This document shows positions 28,269 through 37,012 of a stretch of DNA of 64,000 nt, in pieces. The notes beneath the pieces were generated by a model. It saw only the letters and a list, made by a program, of their open reading frames with translations, was not told where the DNA came from and did no database searches. Origin of the DNA: Parvibaculum sp041688015 (GTDB lineage Bacteria > Pseudomonadota > Alphaproteobacteria > Parvibaculales > Parvibaculaceae); contig JBDNIY010000008.1 of the NCBI GenBank assembly GCA_041688015.1, forward strand, positions 25,496-89,495, written 5' to 3'. The position numbers were made by a program, and so were the translations under genes. Each line of letters begins with the position of its first letter. The first letter of the stretch is position 1.

Positions 28269-29696
28269 TTAGGCGGCGTTGTAACCCAACACGGCTTTCA
28301 CTTCGAGGAATTCTTCAAAGCCGAACTCGCCCCATTCGCGGCCGTTGCCCGACTGCTTGTAACCACCAAACGGTGCGTTGAGGTCGGGGCCAGCGAGGTT
28401 GATGTGGACGTTGCCGGTGCGCAGACGCGCGGCGACCTTGCGGGCCTCTCCGGGTTCACCCTGCACATAGCCGGACAGGCCATAGACCGTGTCATTGGCG
28501 ATGGCGACAGCGTCTTCTTCATCCTTATAGGGAAGGATGGTGAGGACGGGGCCGAAGATTTCTTCGCGCGCGATGGTCATGTCGTTGGTGACATCGGAGA
28601 AGATCGTCGGGCGGACATAATAGCCCTTGTTGAGACCTTCAGGACGACCCGTGCCGCCGGTGACAAGCGTCGCGCCTTCTTCGATGCCCTTCTGGATCAG
28701 GCCCTGGATTTTGTTGAACTGAACGTCAGAAACAACCGGCCCCATGTTGATGCCTTCAGCGGTCGGATCGCCGACCTTGATCGATTCAGCGGCTGCCTTG
28801 GCAATCGCCACGGCTTCGGCCTGACGCTTGGCCGGGACGAGCATACGCGAAGGCGCATTGCAGGACTGACCCGAGTTGGACATCATGCCCATAACGCTGC
28901 CCGCAACCGCCTTTTTGAAGTCGGCGCTGTCGAGAACGATATTGGCTGACTTGCCACCGAGTTCGAGCGCGACGCGCTTGACCGTATCGGCAGCGGCCTT
29001 GGAGACGAGGATGCCAGCCCGCGTCGAACCTGTGAACGACATCATGTCCACATCAGGGTGAGCAGAGAGCGGCGCACCAACGCTGGGGCCATCGCCATTG
29101 ATGAGGTTGAAGACGCCAGCGGGGACGCCCGCTTCATGCAGCACTTCAGCAAAGAGATAGGCGTTGATCGGCGCAACTTCGGACGGCTTCAATACCATCG
29201 TGCAGCCAACGGCGAGCGCCGGGGCGACTTTGCAAGTGATCTGGTTGATCGGCCAGTTCCATGGCGTGATGAAGCCGCAAACGCCGACAGGCTCGCGCAC
29301 GATGCGCGAGGTGCCCTTGTCGGTTTCAAATTCGTAGTTCTTGAGCAATTCAAGATTGGTGGCCAAATGCGCCACACCCATAGCGGCCTGCGCCTGCATG
29401 GAAAGGCCGCTGGGCGCCCCCATTTCGGATGTGATGGCGGCTGCAATTTCAGGATAGCGCTTCTTATAGGTTTCGATGATGGCTTCCAGAAGCTCGATGC
29501 GCTCTTTCTTGGAGGTCGTCGAGAATTTCGGGAAAGCGGCCTTGGCAGCCGCAACAGCCTTGTTCACGTCATCGGCACTGCCCATGCTGATTTTGGCGAC
29601 GGGCTCTTCGGTGGCCGGGTTGATGACGTCGAGCGTCTTGGGTGTTGTGGGGTCAACCCATTTGCCGTTGATGTAAAACTTCAGATAGTCGGTCAT
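28269..29696 (-). CDS. NAD(P)-dependent aldehyde dehydrogenase
   Basis: A 475-residue ALDH-superfamily enzyme oxidising an aldehyde to the acid. The NAD site PWNWPINQITCKVAPAL, the general base Glu in LELGGKSAN (about 250) and the catalytic Cys in GQSCNAPSRM (about 284) are all present, and EEIFGPVLTILPY and the C-terminal GYKQSGNGRE complete the fold. Length is normal. It resembles broad-range enzymes annotated AldA/betaine-aldehyde-like; the substrate is not evident. It is transcribed alone and ends in a strong terminator. Confidence 0.92.
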   Translation of the reverse strand: MTDYLKFYINGKWVDPTTPKTLDVINPATEEPVAKISMGSADDVNKAVAAAKAAFPKFSTTSKKERIELLEAIIETYKKRYPEIAAAITSEMGAPSGLSMQAQAAMGVAHLATNLELLKNYEFETDKGTSRIVREPVGVCGFITPWNWPINQITCKVAPALAVGCTMVLKPSEVAPINAYLFAEVLHEAGVPAGVFNLINGDGPSVGAPLSAHPDVDMMSFTGSTRAGILVSKAAADTVKRVALELGGKSANIVLDSADFKKAVAGSVMGMMSNSGQSCNAPSRMLVPAKRQAEAVAIAKAAAESIKVGDPTAEGINMGPVVSDVQFNKIQGLIQKGIEEGATLVTGGTGRPEGLNKGYYVRPTIFSDVTNDMTIAREEIFGPVLTILPYKDEEDAVAIANDTVYGLSGYVQGEPGEARKVAARLRTGNVHINLAGPDLNAPFGGYKQSGNGREWGEFGFEEFLEVKAVLGYNAA

Positions 29697-30083
29697 GTTT
29701 TCTCTCCGTTTGGAAGCAATCCCTGAATTCGCAAAACAGCTAAACCTGATGAGGATGGCGGGGGAGCCGCTTTGCCGATCTCTTATGGGTCGTGCCCGAT
29801 TGGTCGGGGCATTCTTGTTTGGCAGTGAACATTCTTGCTTGGCAGCGAAATTGACACATCGCGCGGAGGTGGGTCCAGCCTAAAACAGCGCAAAAGCTGC
29901 CAATTCTCCGAGTACCATAGCACAACTCGCCGCCGCGTAAATTTCGCGGTTGCGCCGCAAAATTGACACGCTATTGAAACACACCAGACTAGCCGCCGCA
30001 TGAGGCCATATGCGCGGTAATAGCCTTGCCAAAATAAGGGCTATAAATGTGGGCGACGAGCGTATTCGGAGATAGACCAAAAG
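29697..30083. other. Gene-free divergent region with tandem 20-bp repeat
   Basis: 387 nt between the divergent aldehyde dehydrogenase and GMC dehydrogenase genes. It holds a 20-bp tandem repeat (29810-29829 and 29830-29849, CATTCTTGtTTGGCAGtGAA with two differences) and two copies of AAATTGACAC-like sequence (about 29848-29857 and 29960-29969), the first directly after the repeat. The TTGACA cores could be -35 boxes, but I see no good -10. No ORF is convincing. Confidence 0.5.
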
Positions 30084-31622
30084 ATGTTCATTGACGGGCG
30101 GCAGGTGCCGGACGGCACCATTATCGAAACCGACATCGCCATCATTGGCGCAGGGGCGGCTGGCATCACCATTGCGCGCGAGCTGGCGGGCTCGGATGTG
30201 GCTATTACGCTGATCGAAAGCGGCGGGCTCGACTTTGAACCGGACACACAGGCGCTTTATGAAGGTGAGAGCGTCGGCGTGCCCTATACGCTCGACACCT
30301 CGCGGTTGCGCTATTTCGGCGGCTCGACCAACCATTGGGGTGGCTGGTGCCGCCCGATGCAGCCCCTCGACTTTGAACAGCGCGACTGGGTGCCCCATTC
30401 AGGCTGGCCGATCACCTATGATGAGTTGGTGCCCTATTACAAACGCGCCAATGAGGTGGCGCAGGTGGGGCCCTATCGCTTCAACGACACCGACTGGTGG
30501 TCAGACGGCGGCAAAAACCAGACGCTGCCGCTGCCCGGCGGCGAGGTGACGACGCGCTGGTTTGAATACAGCCCGCCGACACGCTTTGGGCAGGTCTATC
30601 GCAAAAAGATCGAGCAAGCCCCCAATATCAAAACCTATCTCCATTCCAACGTGCTGGAAATCGTGCCCAACGCCGAGGCCAATGTGGTGGAGCGCCTGCG
30701 CGTCGGCACATTGAGCGGCGTTCATTTTGAGGTGCGGCCTAAGCTGGTGATTCTGGCAACGGGCGGCATCGAAAACCCGCGCGTGTTGCTGCTGTCAAAC
30801 TCGGTGCAGAAGGCAGGCCTTGGCAACACCCGTGACGTGGTGGGGCGCTATTTCATGGAGCACCCGCATATCGATAAGCCGGTGGAAATCCTGCTGACGG
30901 ACCCGGAAATCGTCGCGCCCTACTACAGGACCTATACCAAGCTCAATGGGGCGCAGATCCGCGCGGTCTTTATGTTCACCGACGAATATCTGCGCAAGAC
31001 GCGCCGCCTTGGCACGGTGATGACTTTTTATGAATCGCAAATGATCACGGCCAATGACACCTACGACGAGAAAGCGCTGGCCGCTCAGCGTGATGTCGAG
31101 CCTGACATTTTGCAGTTGATGCATTCAACCACCGCCGATCCGGCGAGCGGCCCGACGCTGGGCATGCGCTACGGCACGGGCTGCGCCACCGAGCAGACAC
31201 CCAATCCGTTGAGCCGCGTTTCGCTGTCTGACAGCAAGGACGCGCTGGGCTTGCACCGCACCAAGCTCGACTGGCGGCTCAACGTCGAAGATCGCGCCAA
31301 CCTGCGCCGCAATCTAGAGGCGCTGGCGCGCGCTTTTGGCGAGTGGGGCAACGGCACCGTGCGCATTCTCTTTAAAGACAAAGACAAATGGGACGAGGCC
31401 GAAGGCTGGGGCAATCATCACATGGGGACCACACGCATGTCGGATGATCCGCGCAAGGGCGTAGTGGATGCCGACTGCAAAGTGCATGGGATAGATAATC
31501 TTTATATCGCGGGAAGCTCTGTCTTCACGACCTCGGCCACCGTCAACCCGACATTGACGATCTTGGCGCTCGCCATGCGGCTGAGTGACCATGTGGCCCA
31601 AAAATTTGCGCGGGGAGCCTGA
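30084..31622 (+). CDS. GMC-family FAD-dependent dehydrogenase
   Basis: A 512-residue glucose-methanol-choline oxidoreductase, probably oxidising an alcohol or sugar. The FAD loop is AIIGAGAAGITIARELAG near residues 18-35 with the ribose-binding Glu in LIESGG; RYFGGSTNHWGGWCRP is the second GMC segment. The active-site His is in GNHHMGTTRM (near 450) and the Asn partner in SATVNPTLTI (near 490). No signal peptide is present. Three nt downstream lies a Tat-exported small protein, so the pair resembles membrane-associated two-subunit dehydrogenases in which the small subunit carries the export signal. Confidence 0.88.
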   Translation: MFIDGRQVPDGTIIETDIAIIGAGAAGITIARELAGSDVAITLIESGGLDFEPDTQALYEGESVGVPYTLDTSRLRYFGGSTNHWGGWCRPMQPLDFEQRDWVPHSGWPITYDELVPYYKRANEVAQVGPYRFNDTDWWSDGGKNQTLPLPGGEVTTRWFEYSPPTRFGQVYRKKIEQAPNIKTYLHSNVLEIVPNAEANVVERLRVGTLSGVHFEVRPKLVILATGGIENPRVLLLSNSVQKAGLGNTRDVVGRYFMEHPHIDKPVEILLTDPEIVAPYYRTYTKLNGAQIRAVFMFTDEYLRKTRRLGTVMTFYESQMITANDTYDEKALAAQRDVEPDILQLMHSTTADPASGPTLGMRYGTGCATEQTPNPLSRVSLSDSKDALGLHRTKLDWRLNVEDRANLRRNLEALARAFGEWGNGTVRILFKDKDKWDEAEGWGNHHMGTTRMSDDPRKGVVDADCKVHGIDNLYIAGSSVFTTSATVNPTLTILALAMRLSDHVAQKFARGA

Positions 31623-31625
31623 GCC

Positions 31626-32087
31626 ATGAGCGACAAACATCATCCAGCCATCTCGCGCCGCCCCGCTATTTCGCGCCGCAACGTCCTCATCCTTGGCGGT
31701 GTCGCCCTCGTGGCCGGCGCGGTACCCGCATCGTTTTCCTATTTTGAACCTGACAGCGGCCAACTGGCCAACAATCTTGCAAGCCTGCTTGCCGACCGCA
31801 AAGCGGCAGCCCGCCTTGGCATGAAATGGATAGAGACCGGCGGTAAGACCCGCGAGGCAAAAGTGATCGCAGCCACCATCGCCAAACGCTTGCAGCCGCT
31901 GGGCTGGGCCAGAAGCAGCACACCCGACGCCACCCGCACCGCCATCACGGCGCGCATCCGCCAAGACTATGCACGCAATGACATGATCTCGATTGCAGGC
32001 TGGCAACTGGCGCGCACAAGCGTGGAACTCTGCGCGCTGGCCGCGAGCCTCGACAGCACCGAGGCGGGCGAGGCCGAACACGGCTGA
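31626..32087 (+). CDS. Tat-signal small subunit, partner of the GMC dehydrogenase
   Basis: A 153-residue protein with a twin-arginine signal (SRRNVLILGGVALVAGAVPA) and a small helical domain ending in ISIAGWQLARTSVELCALA. That ending (GW-x-L-x-RT-x-x-x-LCALA) is typical of the gamma/small subunits of gluconate, sorbitol and related GMC dehydrogenases, which are exported by Tat and carry the flavoprotein along. It starts 3 nt after the dehydrogenase, so the two are co-translated. The exact substrate is unknown. It converges with mtgA with adjacent stops. Confidence 0.75.
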   Translation: MSDKHHPAISRRPAISRRNVLILGGVALVAGAVPASFSYFEPDSGQLANNLASLLADRKAAARLGMKWIETGGKTREAKVIAATIAKRLQPLGWARSSTPDATRTAITARIRQDYARNDMISIAGWQLARTSVELCALAASLDSTEAGEAEHG

Positions 32088-32828
32088 TCAGGGGCAAGGG
32101 CCGTCTTTGCCAAGTGAAATACTGTTCATGCGCGCCTGAATGGTGCCTGCGCGCTCGCTCATCCACGGCCCCGGTTCGTCAGGCCGCCAATTAAGCGGGC
32201 TCGGCAAGGCGGTCGCCATGAGGGCGGCCTGACGGGCATTAAGATGCGCCGCGCTGGTCCCAAAATAATGTCGCGCGGCCGCTTCGGCCCCATAAATGCC
32301 CGGCCCCCATTCGATCTCATTGAGATAGAGCTCAAGAATACGCCGCTTGGGCAACAGCGCTTCAAGCCAGACGGTCAGATAAGCCTCCGCCCCTTTACGC
32401 AAAAAATTCCGCGCAGGCCAGAGGAGCAGATTTTTCGACGTCTGCATGCTGATCGTGCTGGCGCCGCGCAAACTGAGCCCACGCGCATTGCGATTAATAG
32501 CCTTATCCACAGCTTGCCAGTCAAACCCACGATGGATGCAGAATTTGGCATCTTCCGATGCAATCACGGCGCGTTGTAAATTGGGCGAGATGCGGCTGAG
32601 CGGCGTCCAGTCCTTGGTGATGCCATAGCCCTCAACCAAGCGAATGAGCATGAGCGGCGTCACCGGTGGCGGCACAAAACGATAGGCAATGAGGATGAGC
32701 GCGGGCACCACGAAAAGCACCAGCAACAGATTGCCTGCAAGACGTCTGAGGCTTGTCCGCTTGGTGGGCGCAGCACGGGGGCGTGCGCGACGTTTGCGGG
32801 CAGATGAGGGGCGGCGCTTTTGGGTCAC
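32088..32828 (-). CDS. mtgA: Monofunctional peptidoglycan glycosyltransferase MtgA
   Basis: A GT51-family enzyme polymerising lipid II into glycan strands at the inner membrane. The 246 residues comprise an Arg/Lys-rich tail, one transmembrane helix (about 31-50), and a catalytic domain with Glu in VIASEDAKFCIHRGFDW and the second signature GASTISMQTSKNLLLWPARN, where the usual S-Q-Q-T is changed to SMQT. KRRILELYLNEIEWGPGIYG follows. No transpeptidase domain is present, so it is not a class A PBP. The length is close to E. coli MtgA. Confidence 0.93.
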   Translation of the reverse strand: MTQKRRPSSARKRRARPRAAPTKRTSLRRLAGNLLLVLFVVPALILIAYRFVPPPVTPLMLIRLVEGYGITKDWTPLSRISPNLQRAVIASEDAKFCIHRGFDWQAVDKAINRNARGLSLRGASTISMQTSKNLLLWPARNFLRKGAEAYLTVWLEALLPKRRILELYLNEIEWGPGIYGAEAAARHYFGTSAAHLNARQAALMATALPSPLNWRPDEPGPWMSERAGTIQARMNSISLGKDGPCP

Positions 32829-32976
32829 AAAGATGATTGTCTGCGAAGGCTGTCAAAGGCACAAGCGGGGCAACAATACAAAGTTGGGGATACAAAATGG
32901 GGAAGCAAAATGAAAAAAGGTGTTGGGTCATCAAGACCGCAACACCCTTCCCATCCGGTTACGTCAAGCACCGGCA

Positions 32977-33013
32977 CAAACGTCCTTACATCTCCCAAAC
33001 GTACTTACATCTC
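32977..33013. repeat. 19-bp tandem duplication across the porin stop
   Basis: CAAACGTCCTTACATCTC (32977-32994) and CAAACGTACTTACATCTC (32996-33013) differ at one base and repeat with a 19-bp period. On the minus strand the first copy contains the last codons and TAA of the porin gene, and the second reproduces them just after the stop. A slippage duplication is the simplest reading. Confidence 0.7.
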
Positions 33014-34165
33014 AAAGCCGATGCGCAAGCCAACGATCCAGTTGTTTTCGTCGATCAACGTGCCGGTATTGTCAAAGCCTGGATTGCGCACGAATTGCAC
33101 TGACGGCGTCAGAGCAACGCTCGGCAGCACATCATATTTCACATAGACTTCAGCCTCTGTGGTGTCGGCCGTCCCGGCCCCAAGATCATTGGAAACGCCT
33201 GTTTGCGTGACACCCAAGCCCAAGGTGACTTTCTCGCCAAGCGGGTGCTGCACCGAGGCACCAAGGAACCAATCGGCGTCGGAAACATCGGCGTCGGCCT
33301 TGCCTGCACGTAAGGTCCAGCCTGTGTTCAAGGCCGTGCCTTCCAGCACGCCATAGACGCCTTTGTTAGACGACGTGCCGGGGCGCGCATCGAGATAGCT
33401 GTGATCGGCGGTGTTGGTCCAGACGCCAAGATGCGCAGCTCCTTCGTCGCCAAGCCCAGCAATGGCCCAGCCCAATTCAGCACCGACAAATAGACCCTGG
33501 TCGGTGCTGCGCACATCAAAAAGCTCCGGATAGGTATGGCTCGGATTGTCGCCAAGACCGTTGGAGGCCCCCACAACAACAATGAGGCCCGGCACTGCGC
33601 CGTCGCCTTTGGTGCTCATCACGGCACCCAGCGTATAGTCGGGAAATTCAATGGTGGTGTTATGCACCAGTGACCAATTCATGAACTGTATACGTTCATC
33701 GCCAGCAAAAGCGCTGGTGTCGAGAAAGGCCGTCGTGTCGAGAAGACCGACATTGAACGTGACCGGGCCACCTTCAAACTCATAGTACAATTCAGACACC
33801 TGCAGACGCCCATGACCGGCGCTATTGGTGGCCGTGCCGACATTGGTGTTCGAATTACCAAGGAAACTTGTCACGCCATTGGCGCGCGGCGTTGTCGTGC
33901 CTTCAATATGCACATGCAATTCGCCGCCAATACCAGCCACCGGCAGGGTGATGAAAACTTCAGGTCGCAAAGCGGCTTCATCACTGACGTCGCTGTCGCT
34001 AGCACTCTGATAGGTGCCGATCACCGAGGCCGATATCAAGCGTTCTTCTACCCCGGTCTTGGCTTCGATCCGCTCAGCCTGCACGTCGTCTGCATAGGCG
34101 TTCGTTGCCACAAAAAGACCGACCAGCGCCGACCCCATAATCAAAAAGCTCTGCCGAGCAGCCAT
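33005..34165 (-). CDS. OprB-like outer-membrane porin
   Basis: A 386-residue outer-membrane barrel with a signal peptide ending at ATNAYAD, a short coiled or linker region, and repeated amphipathic strands ending in an aromatic/hydrophobic terminus (GLRIGFEM). Segments LHVHIEGTTTPRANG and GLLDTTAFLDTSAFAGDERIQFMN match the OprB carbohydrate-porin family; here the substrate is not known. I use the ATG at 34165, six bases after GGAG; an ATG at 34177 is in frame. The Fur-type box at 34212-34226 lies about 47 nt upstream, so the porin may respond to iron or manganese. Confidence 0.75.
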   Translation of the reverse strand: MAARQSFLIMGSALVGLFVATNAYADDVQAERIEAKTGVEERLISASVIGTYQSASDSDVSDEAALRPEVFITLPVAGIGGELHVHIEGTTTPRANGVTSFLGNSNTNVGTATNSAGHGRLQVSELYYEFEGGPVTFNVGLLDTTAFLDTSAFAGDERIQFMNWSLVHNTTIEFPDYTLGAVMSTKGDGAVPGLIVVVGASNGLGDNPSHTYPELFDVRSTDQGLFVGAELGWAIAGLGDEGAAHLGVWTNTADHSYLDARPGTSSNKGVYGVLEGTALNTGWTLRAGKADADVSDADWFLGASVQHPLGEKVTLGLGVTQTGVSNDLGAGTADTTEAEVYVKYDVLPSVALTPSVQFVRNPGFDNTGTLIDENNWIVGLRIGFEM

Positions 34166-34200
34166 TTTCAACTCCATAAAGTAACTTCATTGTCGTGATT

Positions 34201-34226
34201 GATAATGATAATGAGAATTATTTTCA
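34201..34226. promoter_or_regulatory. Fur-type box upstream of the porin
   Basis: TGAGAATTATTTTCA at 34212-34226 is a 7-1-7 palindrome (TGAGAAT, T, ATTTTCA) with one mismatch between arms and close to the classic Fur/Mur consensus TGATAATNATTATCA. GATAATGATAATGA abuts it on the left, giving overlapping sites. It lies 36 nt from the porin's 34177 ATG and 47 nt from the 34165 ATG. In alphaproteobacteria the Fur homologue can sense iron or manganese. Confidence 0.7.
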
Positions 34227-34429
34227 ATAGTTTTTATTGATAAAATGTTATAACATATCATTTGAATAAAAAACGTCTGATCCCCGAAAAACAGAGAGCC
34301 CCGTCCAAAGTTGTAAAATTGACACGAAGGCCGCTCCCGTGACCGAAGTGAAGGTCCCTGATCGGCTTCAATGAAACAGCATCAGCATCACCAGCGACAC
34401 TACAAGAAGCAATGTCGAAGCACTGGCGC

Positions 34430-34464
34430 GTGATGGCGGGTGACGGTGAGTGATGGCGGGTGAC
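34430..34464 (+). repeat. Direct repeats ahead of the DUF3311/permease operon
   Basis: GTGATGGCGGGTGAC occurs at 34430-34444 and again at 34450-34464, a 15-bp perfect repeat with a 20-bp period, i.e. two helical turns. It ends about 62 nt before the DUF3311 start. The spacing fits an activator binding as two units on one face of the helix; MctP of Rhizobium is under a two-component system, but no regulator is visible here. Confidence 0.5.
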
Positions 34465-34525
34465 AGGCCCGCCGCGTCAAACTAAAGTCCCCCGACACAG
34501 GCGTCAGGCATCCTTGGGGGGAATC

Positions 34526-34762
34526 ATGACCAATTCTGATAGCGGCAAAAAAGGCCCAAAAAGTAGCGCGCATAAGCGCCGCTGGCTGCTGCCGTTGATC
34601 TTTCTGCCGTTCATCCCGGTCCTCTATGTGCCCTTCTTCAACAGGCTAGAACCGACACTGGCTGGCGTGCCCTTCTACTATTGGTTCCAGATGATCTGGA
34701 TCCCGCTCAGCGCCATCATCACCTTCTCGGTCTATCTCGCCACCGCAAAAGAAGAAGAATAA
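34526..34762 (+). CDS. DUF3311 small membrane protein
   Basis: A 78-residue protein with a basic N-terminus, two transmembrane segments (LLPLIFLPFIPVLYVPF and FQMIWIPLSAIITFSVYL) and a highly charged acidic end (AKEEE). This is the DUF3311 layout, found next to sodium:solute symporters in which the small protein probably stabilises or regulates the permease. GGGGGGA lies five bases before the ATG. The symporter starts 5 nt after its stop. Confidence 0.8.
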   Translation: MTNSDSGKKGPKSSAHKRRWLLPLIFLPFIPVLYVPFFNRLEPTLAGVPFYYWFQMIWIPLSAIITFSVYLATAKEEE

Positions 34763-34767
34763 AACGA

Positions 34768-36309
34768 ATGCCGATGCAGTGGACTGCGACCTTCGTTTTT
34801 GTTGGGCTTTTCGCCCTTGTCACCATCATGGGATTTGCCGCCGCACGCTGGCGCGCAGGCGATCTCAATCACATCAATGAATGGGGCTTAGGCGGCCAAC
34901 GCTTTGGCACCATCGTCACATGGTTCCTGCTCGGCGGCGATCTTTACACCGCCTATACATTCATCGCCGTGCCCGCCCTCGTCTTCACCGCGGGCGCTAT
35001 CGGCTTTTTCGCCGTGCCTTATACGATCATCGTCTATCCGTTGGTCTTTCTCATCTTTCCGCGCATGTGGTCGGTGGCACGCAAGCATGGCTTCATCACG
35101 GCGTCCGATTTCGTCAAAGGCCGCTATGGTCACCCTGGACTAGCGCTCGCCGTCGCCATGACCGGCATCGTCGCCACCATGCCCTATATCGCCTTGCAGT
35201 TGGTTGGCCTTGAAACCGTGATCGGTGCATTGGGCTTTGATACCCATGGCGCGATGGGCCACATGCCGCTCATCATCGCCTTCGTCATTCTTGCTGCCTT
35301 CACCTATTCAAGTGGCTTACGCGCGCCCGCCATGATCGCTGTCGTCAAGGATCTGCTGATCTACATCACGGTGATCGCCGCCGTTATCATCATCCCGGCA
35401 AAGCTCGGCGGCTATGCGGCGATTTTTGCAGCCGTGCCACCCGAAAGACTGACGCTGGCCACCCCATCTGCAGGCAGCATGGGCGCATGGAGCGCCTATG
35501 CAACGCTCGCCTTTGGCTCCGCATTGGCGCTGTTTCTTTATCCCCATTCGATGACCGGCGTGTTGAGCGCAAGCTCTGGCCGCGTTATCCGGCGCAATGC
35601 GGCGATCCTGCCCGCCTATTCGATGGTGCTCGCCTTGCTGTCGCTGCTGGGCTACATGGCCTATGCCTCAGGCGTTGGCAGCAAACCTGAGTTTGCCGAA
35701 GGCTTCCTCAAATATGGCGCCAATTTTGCGGTGCCTGCCCTCTTCCTCGATCAGTTTCATGGTTGGTTTGTCGGCGTCGCCTTTGCGGCCATCGGCATCG
35801 GCGCGCTGGTGCCCGCCGCCATCATGTCGATTGCCATTGCCAATCTCTTCACGCGCAATATCTACAAAGAATATATCCGCCCTGATTGCACCCCTCAGGA
35901 TGAAGCCCGCGTGGCCAAGATGGTCTCGCTGGTGGCAAAGGCAGGCGCACTGCTCTTTGTGCTGGCGCTTGACACTAAACTCGCCATCCAATTGCAATTG
36001 CTGGGTGGCATCTGGATCATCCAGACGCTGCCTGCCGTCTTCTTTGGCCTCTACACACGCTGGCTCGATCCGCGCGCCCTGCTGATCGGCTGGGCTGTGG
36101 GCATTGGCACCGGCACATGGATGGCATGGGTGCTGAATTTCAAAAGCTCGATCTGGCCGCTGGAGATTTTTGGCTACACGGTGCCGGGCTACGCCGCTTT
36201 CTATACGGTGATCTTGAACGCCGTTGTCGCCGTATTGCTCACCATCGCCTTCAAGGCTTTCAGCTCAACGATACATGCTGATGTGACGGTGGCCGAAGAC
36301 TACGCCTGA
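34768..36309 (+). CDS. Sodium:solute symporter, MctP-like monocarboxylate permease
   Basis: A 513-residue inner-membrane symporter of the SSS family with about 13 helices. EWGLGGQRFGTIVTWFLLGGDLYTAYTF near the start and ITASDFVKGRYGHPGLAL are family landmarks, and the C-terminal helices end near FKAFSSTIHADV. The pairing with DUF3311 is the arrangement seen for MctP (lactate, pyruvate, other monocarboxylates), so such acids are a likely substrate. The ATG at 34768 is used; the longer frame to 34681 runs through the DUF3311 gene. Its last 10 nt overlap the convergent mtnC. Confidence 0.82.
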   Translation: MPMQWTATFVFVGLFALVTIMGFAAARWRAGDLNHINEWGLGGQRFGTIVTWFLLGGDLYTAYTFIAVPALVFTAGAIGFFAVPYTIIVYPLVFLIFPRMWSVARKHGFITASDFVKGRYGHPGLALAVAMTGIVATMPYIALQLVGLETVIGALGFDTHGAMGHMPLIIAFVILAAFTYSSGLRAPAMIAVVKDLLIYITVIAAVIIIPAKLGGYAAIFAAVPPERLTLATPSAGSMGAWSAYATLAFGSALALFLYPHSMTGVLSASSGRVIRRNAAILPAYSMVLALLSLLGYMAYASGVGSKPEFAEGFLKYGANFAVPALFLDQFHGWFVGVAFAAIGIGALVPAAIMSIAIANLFTRNIYKEYIRPDCTPQDEARVAKMVSLVAKAGALLFVLALDTKLAIQLQLLGGIWIIQTLPAVFFGLYTRWLDPRALLIGWAVGIGTGTWMAWVLNFKSSIWPLEIFGYTVPGYAAFYTVILNAVVAVLLTIAFKAFSSTIHADVTVAEDYA

Positions 36310-37004
36310 ACGATTTGCAGATCGACCGGCCCAAATGAACCCGCAACAAGGACATCATCTTCGTTAGTCGTTTCATCCGGCCCCATTGCCCGATCAATGC
36401 GCGCGACCTGCAAACCTGCGGCGCGCGCGGCGCTGACTTCGGCAGGCATGTCGGTGAGAAAAAGGATGGCGCCGGGGGCTACATCAATCGCCTTGGCGAT
36501 GGCAGCATAAGACGCAGCCTCTACTTTGGCTCCAACGGCGGTATCGAAATAGCCGCTGAACAGGGGTCGCAAATCGCCCTGATCAGAATAGCCAAAAATT
36601 AACTTCTGCGCGGCCACCGAGCCGGACGAATAGACATAGAGTTTGCGCCCCTGCGACTCCCAACACAAAAAGAGCGCGGCGGCGTCTTCATAAATCGGCC
36701 CTTTGAGCGCGCCTTCCTCATAGCCCGCCTGCCAGATCAGCCCTTGTAAGGTTTTGAGCGGGCCTGCCTTGCGATCTTCGGTCATCCATCCAAGAAGCAG
36801 CGCTACGGTGGCATCAAGATCAAGCGTGGGCTTGGCCTCCAGCGCGCGCGCGGCGGCAAGCGCGGCAGCAACCTCCGGTTCATCGTGATGCGCCGCACAG
36901 AACGTAGCCAAGCGGACTTGCGCATAGGGAAACAACACATCATGCACAAAGGCGATGGGTGTGGTGGTGCCTTCAATGTCGGTGAGGATAGCGCGGATTT
37001 TCAT
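36300..37004 (-). CDS. mtnC: Acireductone synthase (enolase-phosphatase E1)
   Basis: The enzyme enolises and dephosphorylates 2,3-diketo-5-methylthiopentyl-1-phosphate in methionine salvage. The HAD-fold protein of 234 residues has ILTDIEGTTTPIAFV (motif I with the nucleophile Asp and the E1-specific TDIEGT), VYSSGSVAAQKLIFG (motif II) and ILFLTDMPAEVSAARAAG near the C-terminus. The ATG at 37004 is used; a TTG at 37016 would overlap mtnD by 4 nt. It is the last of three mtn genes on this strand. Confidence 0.93.
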   Translation of the reverse strand: MKIRAILTDIEGTTTPIAFVHDVLFPYAQVRLATFCAAHHDEPEVAAALAAARALEAKPTLDLDATVALLLGWMTEDRKAGPLKTLQGLIWQAGYEEGALKGPIYEDAAALFLCWESQGRKLYVYSSGSVAAQKLIFGYSDQGDLRPLFSGYFDTAVGAKVEAASYAAIAKAIDVAPGAILFLTDMPAEVSAARAAGLQVARIDRAMGPDETTNEDDVLVAGSFGPVDLQIVQA

Positions 37005-37012
37005 CGGGCTAA

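Larger units (their letters stand above)
34166..34525. other. Gene-free divergent region, Fur-type box and 20-bp-period repeats
   Basis: 360 nt between the divergent porin and DUF3311 genes. The porin side is AT-rich and holds the Fur-type box (34201-34226). The other side holds two GTGATGGCGGGTGAC copies (34430-34464). A third AAAATTGACAC copy lies at about 34311-34321. No ORF is convincing. Confidence 0.6.

Noticed and set aside
29848..34321. Insertion-sequence ends bounding 29.8-34.3 kb (AAATTGACAC copies)
   Set aside because: The three copies have the same orientation, there is no transposase and no target duplication, so a composite element is not supported.
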